NCBI GenBank assembly: GCA_031763025.1
Contig: JASSKH010000028.1
Span: 7,017,324 to 7,081,323 of the forward strand
From: Macrocystis pyrifera
Lineage: Eukaryota; Sar; Phaeophyceae; Laminariales; Laminariaceae
Length of the DNA: 64,000 nucleotides
Direction: 5' to 3'
Shown here one piece after another: positions 23,601-32,744 of the stretch; positions within the stretch are counted from its first letter, which is position 1, and every line of letters begins with the position of its first letter. Both the position numbers and the translations under genes were made by a program. The notes beneath the pieces are model-generated. The model saw only the letters and a program-made list of their open reading frames with translations, was not told the DNA's origin and did not search any database.

Positions 23601-26600
23601 GGGATGGGATGGGATGGGATGGGATGGGGAGAGAGATGGGTTGCGATATGGGATTGGATAAGGGATGACACGGGATGGAATGGGATGGGACGGGGTTGAG
23701 ACAAGGTGTGGTGTTGACTTGATGTGACAACAAGTCAGACGTGTTCGTAAGCCAGGTTATTCGATGCGTCGTATGCTGTCTGTGCCCTACGTATCTGTTA
23801 TCGGTTTTTGATCCCTGTTGCTGTTTTTTTTGGTGGTTTCGTTTTTTCAGTTCATTTGTTTCTTTTTGCTCTTGAGGTGAGGTTTTAATTCTTTGAAATA
23901 CAAAACATTCGCTTGTTATAGTTTCTTTTCTTTTCTTTTTTCCCCGGAGGGACAAATTCAAGTCTGGGTTTTTCTTCGGGCTGTTGGCGACGGTGTCAAG
24001 AGCTATCCTGATGAACCTGGTTGCTTCCCCCTCCCCGCCGTACCCGCCCCCCCCGCCCAACCCCACATTGCTTTCCCACCGTCTTGTGTCTTGCCTCTGT
24101 GTGTGTCTCTTCGTCTGTCGCCGTGTTTCTCCTCCTACCTGTTCTTATATATCCGTCTCTTTTACCATGCCCCCAACCTTGGCCCCATCCACCCGACTAC
24201 TCCCCAACAACTTCACGCCTACGAAAATACTACAAAAACTAAAACTCTCAACTCGTAAATAAACAACCAAAACAACGAACAACAAACAAAACAAACGGCA
24301 CACCACCGAAAAGCAGAGCGTGTCTAGCGGACGGCCAATACGACCTCGGTCTCGAGGTCATTTCCGAGGCCTTGGAGCCTTGGCCGCGAGGCACTAGTAG
24401 TGATCAGATGATGGTACCAGGCGGAGGGGAGGACGCGGACGGGGCAGCAGCAGCAGCAGCAGCAGCAGCGGCAGCGGCGGCAGCGGTGGACTGTGGCAGA
24501 CGTCCAGCGGCTTGAGACGATGCGGATCGCGCTGCTGGGCCGCGCGGGGCGGTGGGAAGAGTCCCTCTCTGTGCTGGATGCGATGAGGGCCAAACATGGC
24601 GACGAAGAGTTGGACGAAAGGTGCGGCGGAGGAAAAGTATTAATTTAACTTATTTAGGACCGCACTCTCTTTTCGCGGATAAATTGCTTTGAGAGTTTAA
24701 GAGTAGCACATAGGTCTCTCTGACAGTGCAGCGCTGAAACGGTTACAGTCCTTCACCGCTCTTGTCCGGAAATACGAGGACAGGTGTTGCTCGTGTCCGT
24801 GTCCCTCGCCGGTAACGACGCTCGGCGCGGAGAGCCAAAAAAGGCGTTTCCAACCCCGGTGCTAAATATTCGAGATTGTTTATTCCATGCAAGGCACGAA
24901 CGAACTCCCGGGCATGACTCGATTCAATGCGATGTCTAAACTGTTGTGCTTGCTGCGTACCTACCTACCTACCTACCTGGTGCGTAGTGAAGTTGGGCAT
25001 GTGCGTAAAACAGATTTGTGTGAACACCCAAACCTGTATTATATTCTACGTACGAGTAGTGTCAATATTGATATCCCCAAGGTGTTAACCTAGCATCTCT
25101 AGTTCAGAACCCACATGCTTGTCGGATTCGCCATCAAGCGTCTGTCTCCCGGTGGCCTCCACGTGTTTTTTTTTTTTTTCTTTTTTCTTTTCACGTGAAT
25201 CAATATCGCTGTATTTTTTTCTTTTCTTTTTTTTATCTTCCAGGTATGTCGGAGTGGTGTATCGCCATCAGGCGTCTCCCGGTGGCCTGCACGTTTTTTT
25301 TTTTTTTTTTTTTTACGTAGATTAATATCGCTGTATTATTTTATTTTTATTTTTTTATCTTCCGGGTGTATTGGGGTGGTGTTTTTCGCCAGTTGACCGC
25401 TGTATCGAGGATATCCGCCACAAAAGGCAGCTTTTATCGGCAGCGCTCATTTAGCCAAGGCATACCGTCAATCCCCATCCCCCTTCACCCTTCCTTCTCC
25501 CTCTTCCCCCCTTCCCTCATCCTTCCTCCCCCCTCCCTCCTCCCGTCCCTCCCCCTACCCTTCCCCCCCCCCTCTTTGATCTCCGTTCCGTTCCATTTCG
25601 CCTTTCATCGTCTCGGGGGACCGCAGGGCGTACGTTTCCGCGGCGTACGCCTGCGCCTCCGCCGGAAAATGGTCCGTCATCCAAGTTTTGCAGTCCGAGG
25701 CGGCGGCGGTGGCGGCGGCGTCATCGGACGGGGACGTTCCGCTGCTGTCCCCGGGGGCGATGTGGAACATGCGGCGCGCGCTGCTCTCCGGCCTGGCGAC
25801 GGCGGGACTCTGGCGACTGGCGGTGATAGAGGTCCAGAGCATGCACGGCCGAGAAAGGACGGACGCTGCTGCGGGCGGGAGCGGGGACGGGAATAGGGCC
25901 GAGGAAGCCGAAGATAGTTTCGGCGGCGCGCTGACCTCCCAGGGTTTAGACGAGGGTAGGATTGGGGGCGGGGACGGGTGGGAGATGGTGGACACGTCCG
26001 TGCACTGGCAGGTACGTTGAGGGAGAAATTAGGTATATTGGCTCTGAGTAGCGTTTATGGCCTTTGACCCGGCTGCGACAAAATGGTTGATGGTGCTCAT
26101 TACGTCTTCATCCCGAGAAAATTCGGAGTAGATTCCCAGACAGCCGAGGTTAGGGTTTGGGGGTCTAGGGTTTAGGTTTAGCGTCAATACCAGGTATGTT
26201 TCAACCGTCTTGTCGGAGCTGGCCCAATCAAGGTCTTGACAGCCATCGTCTAGCTATGGCTGGTCTAGGGGTTTTTTGTGGTGTTTTTTGGTTGACCGGG
26301 ACGAGGCGCGAAGAAAGGTCTGGTCTTGCCAACCCCCTTGCCACTGCAATGTTTTCCAACTCTAGCGTTTAGCTCCCAAGAAATGTTTGTGCCCAAATCG
26401 TGGGTGCAAGGCTAAAGAGGGTTCGTGTAAAGGGGAAGGTCTCTCGCTTGAACGAAACGTTCTGTTCGTTATAAAAAAAAGTCGGCGCCGCATCGAATGG
26501 TCACTCCACTTGATATTCCATTTGGATGCGTCTGAGATCCTCCTCCTCTTCCTCCTCCTGCGTCGGGCGGTCTGTCTAAAAAATAAATAAAAAAGTCCGC

Positions 26601-27584
26601 GCAGCGGAGAATGTTTTTTTACAGCTTCTCTCCCCCCGCGAGGTTACTGTCGGCCGTGAAAGCGGGAGAGGGTTTTACGTATATTTGTCGCGTGTCCGCC
26701 TACAGAGAGCTCGGGTCGCACGAAACTGCAGGTAGGGGTTGACCGGCGGCGTGGCTGCTGATGTACAGCACTATTACACGTACGTGTCACGTGGACTCGC
26801 TGCGAGTCGCAGTCGACTGTGCTATGCTCGACCGGTTCGACTGACTCCTTAAGGGATGTGTGCCGGCGACGATCGAGTATTGCCATGGGCACGCGCACAC
26901 ACCCGCACATGTATGCACACGGGGCGAACCGCTGCTTATTCTCCACCTCAGGGTATATATATATGCTCGTGAGTTACAAGTATGAATAGGAAAACGATTC
27001 CGCACACAGCTTTCGACTAAGCAGTAAATAGGAGCATGCCTCTTCAAAAACTTGACGAAACCCTTGATATGTAACAACCCCACCAACATCCCCGTCCCGC
27101 TCCCCCCCCCCCCCCTCCCCCCCGACCCACCCGCCCGCTGCCCCCCCCCCCCCCCCCCCCGATCTCACTTGCCGCCTCCCCTTTTTCCACCGACCAACGC
27201 GCGCTCTTAAATATAAACACTTAACACACTTAACGCAAACAACATTAAAATTAGCGCCGCATGCTGAAGGACTACCGGACAGTCATGCACGCGTGCCTCC
27301 GCTGCGGTGCGTGGGAACCCGCGCTGGCGCTGTGGTCCGAGCTCAGGGCCCAACCGCACGCGCCGCCACCCTGCATCCGCACCTACGCCGCCGCGCTGCG
27401 CGCCTGCGGCGCGCTCGGCCGCTGGGAGACGGCGCGCGTTCTGCTGGCCGAGATGAGGGACGCTGGTGGCGAGCTCACCCCCGGGGCGCATCATTACGCG
27501 CTCGCGGCTTGCGCCGCGGCCGTCGCGGATGACCGCGCCTTTGATGAGAGGGCGGCGCTCGATGGGCGCGGCTGGGGCGACGGC

Positions 27585-27630
<46 letters not shown>

Positions 27631-29142
27631 TAGCTTGAACAGCGGCAGTAGTATCAGCAGCAGCAGCAGTAGCAGTAGTGACGGTGGTAGTGGGGGGGGC
27701 ATGGCGGAGACGAAGGGCGGTGGGCGGCAGGAGGGCCACGGAGCGAGGGGGGAGGAGGAGGAGGAGGAGGAGGAGCAGGGAGAAGCGCTGTCGCTCGTGC
27801 TGTCCGAGATGTCCGCCGAAGGGATCGGGGTGGGTTGGCAGGCGTACGCCGCGGTGTGCTGGGCGAGGAGTCAGCAGAAGCACTGGTCCAGGGCGTCGCT
27901 GGGGGTCCTCGGGCTCATTCGCGACTTCGGGCTGCGAGATGGCCGCGGACCGGAAACAACACGAGATAACGCCGTGGGTGCCGCGGCGCCGGGAGCGACG
28001 GGTGATGTCAGTGGCGGTGGTGGTGACCCCCGCCGCCGCCCCGAGGGCCGCGTGGAAGGGATGCGCAGCCTGTACGTTCGTCTCCTCTCGGCCGCGGGAA
28101 AAATCCCGCGTTACGTGGAGGGGGGAGAGGGGGCGGCATCCGTCGTGCGGCAAGTGCTGGCCGACGCGGACGATCGTCTGGCCTCCACCGCCGCCGCCGC
28201 CGCCACCGAGGACCGAGGGGCGGGCGAAGGAGTGGGCCCGCAGGTGCTCGCGGCCGCGGCCCGCGCGTTCGCCCGGTCGGGGGACTGGGAAGGGGCGCGA
28301 GACGTGGCTCTGCGGTTCGATTCTCGCAGGGAGGGGCCCAGATCGGCGAGTTGCAGCGGCAGCAAAAGCGGCAGCGGCGGCGGCAGAGAAATCGTGGAAG
28401 GCGGGGGTCGCACCGGGGGGTTCGCGGCGATCAGCGCGGCGGTTGCCGCGTGCGCCCACGCGGGGGAGTTGGACGAGGCGGAGGCGCTGGTGGATTTTGC
28501 CAAGGACTTTGCCGAGGACTGCGTTGTTGCAGCCGCCGCGATTGGTGATGACGTTGACAGCAATGTCGGTGCTGGAGCCCTGGAGGGGATGGGGGGAAGC
28601 ACGTGGTTCGGTCTCGACGAGAAGTCGTGCCTGGCGCTGGCTCGAGCGTACGAAGAAGACGGCCGGCTTGCCGACGCCGAAGGCCTGCGCGTGCGCTTGC
28701 AGAGACGGCTCGCGGACAGCCTTGGGCTGGAGAGAGGACCCGGCGGCGCCAGGGGGGAAGAGGGGGCGTTGCCGAGCGTGGGGAGGCGTGTTCGTGAGGG
28801 TAGCGGGCGCCACCCGGAGGGGGAAGGGGGTAGGCGGCGACGAGGGTTGGGCGAAGGAGAGGATGGGGAGGAGGGGGAGGGGGGGGAAGGGGAAGAGCGG
28901 GAAGGGGAGTTGGAGGCGAGGGAGAAGGCGTATCGGACGCGGTAGATGGCAGCGACGAGTACGATTTATTCCTCGAGTGGATGGCGATCGACGAGGTGGA
29001 AGAAGAGGCGGGGGGGGGAAGGGGGGAGGCGTTGTGGGGTGCCGAGTCCGAGGGGGGCGGGGCGGCTGGCGCTGTACCTGGAACACCTGCCGTGGAGGAG
29101 ATGGGGTGGGATGTGACCATCCGAGAGCTGGAAGGGTGGTGA
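11026..29142 (+). CDS. Large pentatricopeptide-repeat (PPR) protein, 12 exons, frame-broken at five simple-sequence sites
   Basis: Joining exons at eleven GT-AG introns gives about 2,100 residues with about twenty PPR units (pattern W-x-x-A-L-x-L-L-x-x-M-x-x-x-G-x-x-P-D, then Y-N-x-x-I-x-A-C). PPR proteins bind organellar RNA one base per repeat in editing, splicing, stability or translation; the target cannot be read here. Introns are phase 0 except after exons 9 and 10 (phase 2), and the PPR register runs across every junction, which supports the model. The start is the first ATG after an in-frame stop at 11002-11004; no clear targeting peptide is visible. Low-complexity inserts (His, Gly, Ala, Ser, Glu runs) separate repeats. 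One-base frame breaks occur at 21005-21013, 22860-22862, 24452-24493, 27585-27630 and about 28870-28890. They could be assembly errors, alleles or true decay. No DYW, E or SMR domain is seen. Confidence 0.88.
12894..12944 (+). CDS. PPR gene exon 2 (17-codon micro-exon)
   Basis: Reads ALGLLEEMRSAGIQPDV, exactly the second half of a PPR unit, between acceptor GCAG and donor GTGAGA, phase 0 on both sides. It completes the unit begun by GRWHE of exon 1 and leads into KTFTSVISAG of exon 3, so this short exon is well supported. Confidence 0.85.
12945..15297 (+). other. PPR intron 2, with low-complexity CTTGG-type sequence
   Basis: A 2.35 kb intron. From about 14250 to 14850 it is a degenerate array of CTTGG, CTTTGC and TTTTGG words, including perfect TTGGC pentamer repeats near 14667-14695. 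Long frames through it have repeat composition and no domain. A TTG/TGC tract lies at 13240-13285. The 3' end has a run of about 22 C (15234-15255) and C-rich sequence up to the acceptor. Confidence 0.7.
15298..15606 (+). CDS. PPR gene exon 3
   Basis: 103 codons, phase 0 at both ends, acceptor CCAG, donor GTGGGT (start of a GGGT repeat). It holds three consecutive PPR units, including GVDPNAATYNAVISGC and ALSYSLVIKACGRDGRWETA, near the plant/algal PPR consensus. Confidence 0.88.
15976..16161 (+). CDS. PPR gene exon 4
   Basis: 62 codons beginning EKNLQPTVFSFRYALWACSS and ending DAAAK, with one complete PPR unit and parts of two. The acceptor AATAG follows more than 100 bases of nearly pure C. 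Donor GTAAGG, phase 0. Confidence 0.83.
16285..16325 (+). repeat. (CCCGA)n pentamer microsatellite in intron 4
   Basis: About eight tandem CCCGA units inside the 620 bp intron 4, preceded by GGGTC/GGTCT words on the same strand that can fold back on it. Confidence 0.8.
16782..16865 (+). CDS. PPR gene exon 5
   Basis: 28 codons, AGEVDAALELVDRMEACGG then GDASAYNQ: a PPR helix pair continued from exon 4 and into VIVALGRKGDW of exon 6. Acceptor TAAAG, donor GTGAAC, phase 0. Confidence 0.83.
18169..18264 (+). mobile_element. LINE 3' end with 27-base poly(C) tail, in PPR intron 5
   Basis: A diverged copy of the last ~70 bases of the LINE (GAAAGGGATACGCTGTCAA, GACTAAGGCGAG) followed by C at 18238-18264. 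Everything upstream is truncated, as is common for target-primed LINE insertions. Confidence 0.7.
18276..18372 (+). mobile_element. Second LINE 3' end with 31-base poly(C) tail, in PPR intron 5
   Basis: It starts 12 bases after the previous tail and repeats the same 3' segment (CTCGAAAGGGGTGCGTGG, AAGCAACAAATGAGTACG) plus C at 18342-18372. This tail lies about 180 bases upstream of the exon 6 acceptor, in the intron's C-rich 3' part. Confidence 0.75.
18550..19587 (+). CDS. PPR gene exon 6 (largest internal exon)
   Basis: 346 codons, phase 0 at both ends. It starts VIVALGRKGDWQRAVSTLGR and includes PDAHSFAMAMAACARGG and NTVVYNTLLGLCKG. A ~140-residue Gly/Ala/Ser-rich insert follows (GGT, GCT and GCA microsatellites at 18947-19000 and 19140-19200). 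PPR text then resumes at about 19240 (PDRMSFELVMQACVNAGRPE) and ends SAGMALDE. The insert probably loops out between helices. Confidence 0.85.
19614..20150 (-). mobile_element. Poly(C)-tailed SINE-like element in PPR intron 6
   Basis: A full-length minus-strand copy of the 530 bp element: the G run and TGTACTCGAT lie at the left (its 3' tail) and CCAACCCAACCC at the right (its 5' end). The 3' end carries a variant with GTACTCGAT duplicated about 20 bases apart, shared with the 31.15 kb copy. Confidence 0.75.
20158..20310 (-). mobile_element. Truncated SINE-like element in tandem with the preceding copy
   Basis: Starts with G-rich tail sequence and TGTACTCATCATCATGCATGG, then the CGTAGTCGTATGATC and GGGTTTTCACCGACCAGG landmarks, and stops abruptly. 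Same orientation as the full copy next to it. Confidence 0.65.
20801..21566 (+). CDS. PPR gene exon 7, with frame break at a T run
   Basis: Starts STYHLAATAFGRAGLWRQG after acceptor CCCAG and carries LTSVLGACAKGARWEEALNL. At a nine-T run (21005-21013) the open frame shifts by one base; after it the text continues with a Gly/Glu-rich linker and PPR sequence (VSAYTLAMVACRSAGRHAEG) to FTDVAQ. Removing one T would make the exon open throughout. Donor GTGGGA, phase 0. Confidence 0.78.
21996..22105. mobile_element. Mariner-like MITE, copy 2, in PPR intron 7
   Basis: Left end TTACGGGGGACCGTATT, right end GGCCTACCGTAA then TA; the middle has the AAAAACCTATTATATT and TTTTTACTAAAAATA words of the family. 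Ends are more diverged than in the 50.5 kb copy. Confidence 0.65.
22213..22400 (+). repeat. (CCCT)n pyrimidine microsatellite upstream of exon 8
   Basis: Nearly uninterrupted CCCT/CCTC tetramers, C-rich on the sense strand, in the last 300 bases of intron 7. It may lengthen the polypyrimidine tract. All frames through it are repeat artefacts. Confidence 0.85.
22517..23171 (+). CDS. PPR gene exon 8, with frame break in a GCT tract
   Basis: Begins AYGLAGRWEDALELLPRAAA and ERMYCAVINAMGESGAWERA. An Ala/Val-rich tract of GCT/GTT codons ends in a stop (22880-22882) because one extra T in GTTT (22860-22862) shifts the frame. One base later the frame is open to SAMRALVEAGEWERAVEVV and VTVE. Donor GTGTGT, phase 0. 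Confidence 0.78.
23394..23566 (+). CDS. PPR gene exon 9
   Basis: 57.7 codons: MELDGVPPDALSYHQALRAC to ALEDVT. The acceptor TTGAAG follows a C-rich block. Donor GTGGGA starts a GGGAT minisatellite. It ends in phase 2, which exon 10 completes. Confidence 0.82.
23567..23695 (+). repeat. (GGGAT)n minisatellite abutting the exon 9 donor
   Basis: Tandem GGGATG/GGGATAT units begin at the first bases of intron 9, so the donor site is itself the edge of a repeat. Length changes would alter the start of the intron but not the splice junction. Confidence 0.8.
24317..24620 (+). CDS. PPR gene exon 10, with frame break in a CAG tract and NAGNAG acceptor
   Basis: With acceptor CAG at 24314-24316 the text is RACLADGQYDLGLEVISEAL; the alternative AAG three bases earlier adds one Ser in frame. 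The first frame passes through GCA repeats (24452-24493) and stops at 24513-24515. The next frame continues VADVQRLETMRIALLGRAG and RWEESLSVLDAMRAK. A small intron across the repeat is possible but less likely than a one-base change. Donor GTGCGG, phase 2. Confidence 0.75.
25120..25385 (+). repeat. Tandem duplication of a ~130 bp T-rich unit in PPR intron 10
   Basis: The ordered landmarks GCGTCTCCCGGTGGCCT, CACGT, a T-run, AATATCGCTGTATT and ATCTTCC occur twice. The T runs differ in length, as expected after slippage. Confidence 0.75.
25627..26011 (+). CDS. PPR gene exon 11
   Basis: Completes the split Arg codon (AG plus G), then AYVSAAYACASAGKWSVIQV, an Ala-rich linker, MWNMRRALLSGLATAGLWRL and a Gly/Asp/Glu-rich linker ending DTSVHWQ. 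Acceptor CGCAG, donor GTACGT, phase 0 at the 3' end. Confidence 0.8.
26012..27254 (+). other. PPR intron 11
   Basis: 1.24 kb without recognisable exon. C runs at 27106-27160 precede the acceptor. TACCAGGTA occurs at 26188-26196. Confidence 0.6.
27255..29142 (+). CDS. PPR gene exon 12 (terminal), two frame breaks
   Basis: Begins RRMLKDYRTVMHACLRCGAW after acceptor TTAG and has two clear PPR units (TYAAALRACGALGRWETARV). In a CAG tract (27585-27630) poly-Ala meets a stop at 27636-27638, while the frame one base back reads poly-Ser and continues to 28945 with weaker helical repeats (AYAAVCWARSQQKHWSRASL, FARSGDWEGARDVALRF). Near G runs at 28870-28890 a third frame opens, with acidic text (DAVDGSDEYDLFLEWMAIDE) ending ELEGW and a stop at 29140-29142. 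The true C-terminus is either 28945 or 29142; the second looks more protein-like. Confidence 0.72.
27660..27780 (+). repeat. CAG/AGC and GAG microsatellites inside exon 12
   Basis: AGC/AGT triplets encode Ser, and a GAG run at about 27749-27776 encodes eight or more Glu. These purine-rich coding repeats flank one of the frame breaks. Confidence 0.75.
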
Positions 29143-29352
29143 TGGGGTGATATTTGCGGAGTGACTTAAAGGTGTTTTTTTTTTTTTTTCATTTTTTCCG
29201 TAGTATTTTTGAAGGGGGGTGAATGGGGGGGTGGGGGGGGGGGGAGAGCAGGAGGGATTGTACAGGGAGGGCTGGTTTTGTCTAGGCACGTGTAGCCTGA
29301 TGGAGGGAGAGCACGGTCGGTCGTGGATGAACGTGGGCGTGTGAAATTGACG

Positions 29353-29384
<32 letters not shown>

Positions 29385-30240
29385 CATTTTAGGGCGAGCA
29401 CCGAGGGTATAAGTATAGCGCGCTTGCACGAGGTACCTGGTATATTTTTTACCTGCGCGGCACGTTTTGACAGAAGAAGGGACACAGGGGCAGCGACCAC
29501 TTCGCTGAGACGAGAGCGAAATGAATCAAGGGCCGGTTCCGCCGTACAAAAAAAAAGTAGTATTTTCATATTTTTCTCACTTAGCATGGCCGGCCGGTCG
29601 TTCGCCCTTGCGTCGCTCGTTCGCTCGCCGAGTTCCTTCGTCTTGTGCGTAGTTCGGTTGGGTCTGCGGTGCGATGTGGTGTGTGGCCCTACCCTTACGG
29701 CTGGACAAAGCGTTGCGCCCCAAGGACGCGCTTTTGAGTTGCCTCCGATCCCTTCCTTGCTCCCGCGCGTCTCGCACTACCGCCCCCGGTTTCGCGTCGC
29801 GAGAAGCTTGCGCGGTGTCAGTACGTGTTGCGTTTTTTTTTTCGAACGCCGGTGGGGGAGGGAGAGGGGGGGTTGACGGGGGAGGAGGGGGGGGGGCTGG
29901 CCTAGGGTTGAACAGACGCGCGAGATGGTTTATGCGCGGCATCGATGGGGGGGGGCGTGCTCGCAGGAGTGCTCGTCGCGTGCGGGAGGTGATTGGTGTC
30001 ATTTTGCCGCTCACATAATTGAAAAAAAAAAAAAAAATGTGAAGAAGGTCGAGAGCAGTGCGCAGTGCGTATATCTCTACGGAAGATAAAGGAAAGGGCG
30101 GTGAAGTACGTGCATCCAGCAGTGAAAGTACGTTCGAATATTTGCTCTGCAGGGTTATGCCGTTTTTTTTTTTTTTCGGCCACCTGCGCTAGGTCGGTCT
30201 GGAGCTACGAGCGTTTCGCTCGTTTTTATTTTTTTGGGCG
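29143..30240. other. PPR 3' flank, no gene recognised
   Basis: Contains a perfect GCCT tetramer array (about 29353-29386) and T runs. Frames on both strands are short and repeat-derived. No polyadenylation signal can be placed with confidence. TACCTGGTA occurs at 29434-29442. Confidence 0.5.
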
Positions 30241-30258
30241 TGGGGACGGGGGAGGGGG

Positions 30259-30259
<1 letters not shown>

Positions 30260-30346
<87 letters not shown>
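30260..30346 (+). repeat. Uninterrupted run of 87 G
   Basis: Bases 30260-30346 are all G, bordered by GGGC on the left and CGGG on the right. It is the longest homopolymer in the window. Neither edge carries the ATGAGTAC element end seen at other C/G runs. Strong G-quadruplex potential is expected from composition. Confidence 0.9.
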
Positions 30347-30561
30347 CGGGAGACACACATCCTGCGTGGAACTTGACAGCTGGGCCTTGACATTCATTTG
30401 CACGACCAAACCATCCTTCATACTATGCTGTTTTTAGACGTTGCGAGTGAGGATTGAGGTGCCAGCCGTATTACGTTGAATCATTCCTGGTGCCCGACTG
30501 ACGCGTGCTCTGGCCGAGCGCTATCTACACTACGTATGTAGCCGCCGAAACGCTGTGATAT

Positions 30562-30730
30562 TTTCGAGTTCAGCGCCACCTTCTGTGCCGGCTGTCTTGC
30601 GATTATTTCAAGCCGCAATCATCGTGAACGCCTGTCCAAGGCGGTCCGAGTGCAGCGCCACCGTCTGCACCGGCTCTCTTTTCGTTTTTTCAAACCGTCA
30701 TCATCGCGAAGGGCCTGTCCAAGGCTGTCC
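30562..30730 (+). repeat. Two tandem copies of an ~84 bp unit
   Basis: The word order GAGT-CAGCGCCACC-TCTG-CCGGCT-TCTT, then TTTCAA-CCG-CATCG, then CTGTCCAAGGC occurs twice in succession with about 15% difference. Confidence 0.7.
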
Positions 30731-31058
30731 AAAGTTGTTGTGGTTTTTGTTGTGTTCCGTGGGATTTTTTTTTTTTCACTTCATAACAGCAGCTGACCGG
30801 CACCAACACACACGCGCAAAACAGTTTTTTTTTTTTTTTTTTTTGCGGACACACGGACGGGCGATGATGAGATATTTGCTTTATACTGTTATGGTACTGC
30901 TCCTACCTTGAACTTAGCCACACTACTCTGGCCGGAAATATTGGGATTTTTCATACATCACTATGAATACGAAGCGGTCCTTACTTTCCGTCCAAAGTGG
31001 TATGTAGTACGCTTGTAGGGTGTTGTATACGTGCCACGGCGGGACAGCAGCGGTATAT

Positions 31059-31141
31059 GGGGGGGGGGGGGGGGGGGGGAGTACGCATTTGTTGCTTGCC
31101 TTAGTCAATTGACCATTGATCACGCATCTCTTTCGAGATGG
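31059..31141 (-). mobile_element. LINE 3' end with 21-base poly(C) tail, minus strand
   Basis: G at 31059-31079, then GTACGCATTTGTTGCTTGCC, TTGACCATTGATCACGC and CTTTCGAGATGG: the complement of the LINE's last ~60 bases. It abuts a SINE-like copy directly, in the same orientation. Confidence 0.7.
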
Positions 31142-31650
31142 GGTACTCCATAGGAGAGATGTACTCGATCTCATGCATGGCCGTAGTCGTATGACCATAG
31201 ACCCTCGCATCCCTACAATGCCAGGACGGAGCATGTCGGGTTTTCACCGACCAGACAGACATTGCTTGCACCAAGCGCGAAGCGCCGTGAGGTGTCCGGC
31301 GAGTCGCATGAAGGATGAGCTGCATCCTACTAAGAACCGCTTGTAAGGCGGAGTTGCATACGGATGACAGCTTCGATGAGTTAATTTAATTTCCGGTGTA
31401 GCCCCTTCCAGAGACAGCCATTGGAGTACTATGTAACTGCCTCTTGGGTGCCTTTACCTTGAACACTACGTGATATGATCAATTCCCTTGCGCAGAGTAA
31501 AGGTTCTTTACTACGCACAAAAGATCTAGCTCGACGACCAGGTGTAAAAAAAAAAAAAAAAAACGGTACCCTGGATGTCTAGCTCACGTAGTGAGCGGTA
31601 TGTTTTACAGTGTCGTTGCCAACCGACGCCAACCCAACCCATGTGTATAA
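31142..31650 (-). mobile_element. Poly(C)-tailed SINE-like element, near full length
   Basis: Shares all family landmarks in order from GTACTCGATCTCATGCATGG to CCAACCGACGCCAACCCAAC. A TATA-rich stretch and another G run (31672-31689) follow its 5' end. It carries the duplicated GTACTC 3' variant also present in the PPR intron 6 copy. Confidence 0.75.
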
Positions 31651-31689
31651 TATATAGTAGGGAGGGCGAGACGGGGGGGGGGGGGGGGA

Positions 31690-32744
31690 GGGTATTTTTG
31701 TTATTTGGAGCCGAAAACGAAAGTGACTGACGCAAGGGGCTCCTCGAGTAACCCTTTTAGTGCTACTGCACTCACTGCTGAACATTAACCTCTAGATGAC
31801 TCTCATTGCGAGTAATTTGTCCCCAAAATGGGAGTGCGGGCCTCAAGGGGCTAAGTCAGGGATACATGGTGCTTTTTTTTGTTCGTTACCCGGTACGAAC
31901 TAAAATAATCGCTCTTCTGCAGGTTGCGCAACATAGGTCTCCGGCCTTAAGGGTAAATTTCCGTGGTGAAGAACCTCTTCGTGCGAGCGCCCAACCATAA
32001 TATTTTTAAGCACTACACAGTTGTGGGACATCAGAACGCATATCGGCTATGCTGTTCAAAGGTATGTACATGCCAGAACGATCAATGCCTCATACATCTA
32101 ACCTTAAACATTACCTCGTACCTGGTAGGGAACAGCAGAGCGACGAATATCGTTGGATCTGCTCTACAGTTCCCCATCATAGGTTTACCGATAGAGAATA
32201 AATAGAGAGACGTTTTCAGTAATCGAAAGTCCAAAAGTCTCCGCCTATTGATAGTATAATTCCAATTAAGTGGTATACCATTTTTTGTTGGCCAGTTTAC
32301 GGTATAATTCCACGTTTCGGCAGTACAAGTCCCCCTCAAAAACACTTCGAAACTTCGGTACGCAGACTCGTATATCCCCGGTATACCGTTTTCTGTCATA
32401 GGGTCCACATCAAACAATGTGTGCTAAACATGTGCTCAAAAGTACTACTAATTTAACACCTCAAAAGCTCCAAACGGGCTACTCGGGAGAAAACAATGCA
32501 ACCTCCGCCTCGCAAAATGTCATTCAGCATGAAGTGCTCGGGACAGAACAATGCAGCCTCCGCCTCGTAAAATGACCTATGAAGCGGTATTATACCGGTA
32601 AGTTTTACGCCGGTTTACGGTAGATAAAAGTCTTATTCCCAGGTTCCCCGAGAGATACACGGAGCAGCAGCTGGAGCGATGTAAAGAAGATTTGGGTAAA
32701 AGCTGAGGTAGATATACTATGACTTGACGGACAGGGGGCCGGGA
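31690..32744. other. Intergenic stretch, no gene recognised
   Basis: Near-neutral composition and short frames only. Weak internal duplications (CTCGGGA with AACAATGCA, CCTCCGCCTCG, at 32480-32570) are present. TACCTGGTA lies at 32119-32127. Confidence 0.4.

Noticed and set aside
30234-30437. Poly-Gly or poly-Pro proteins over the G run
   Set aside because: They are translations of a homopolymer.
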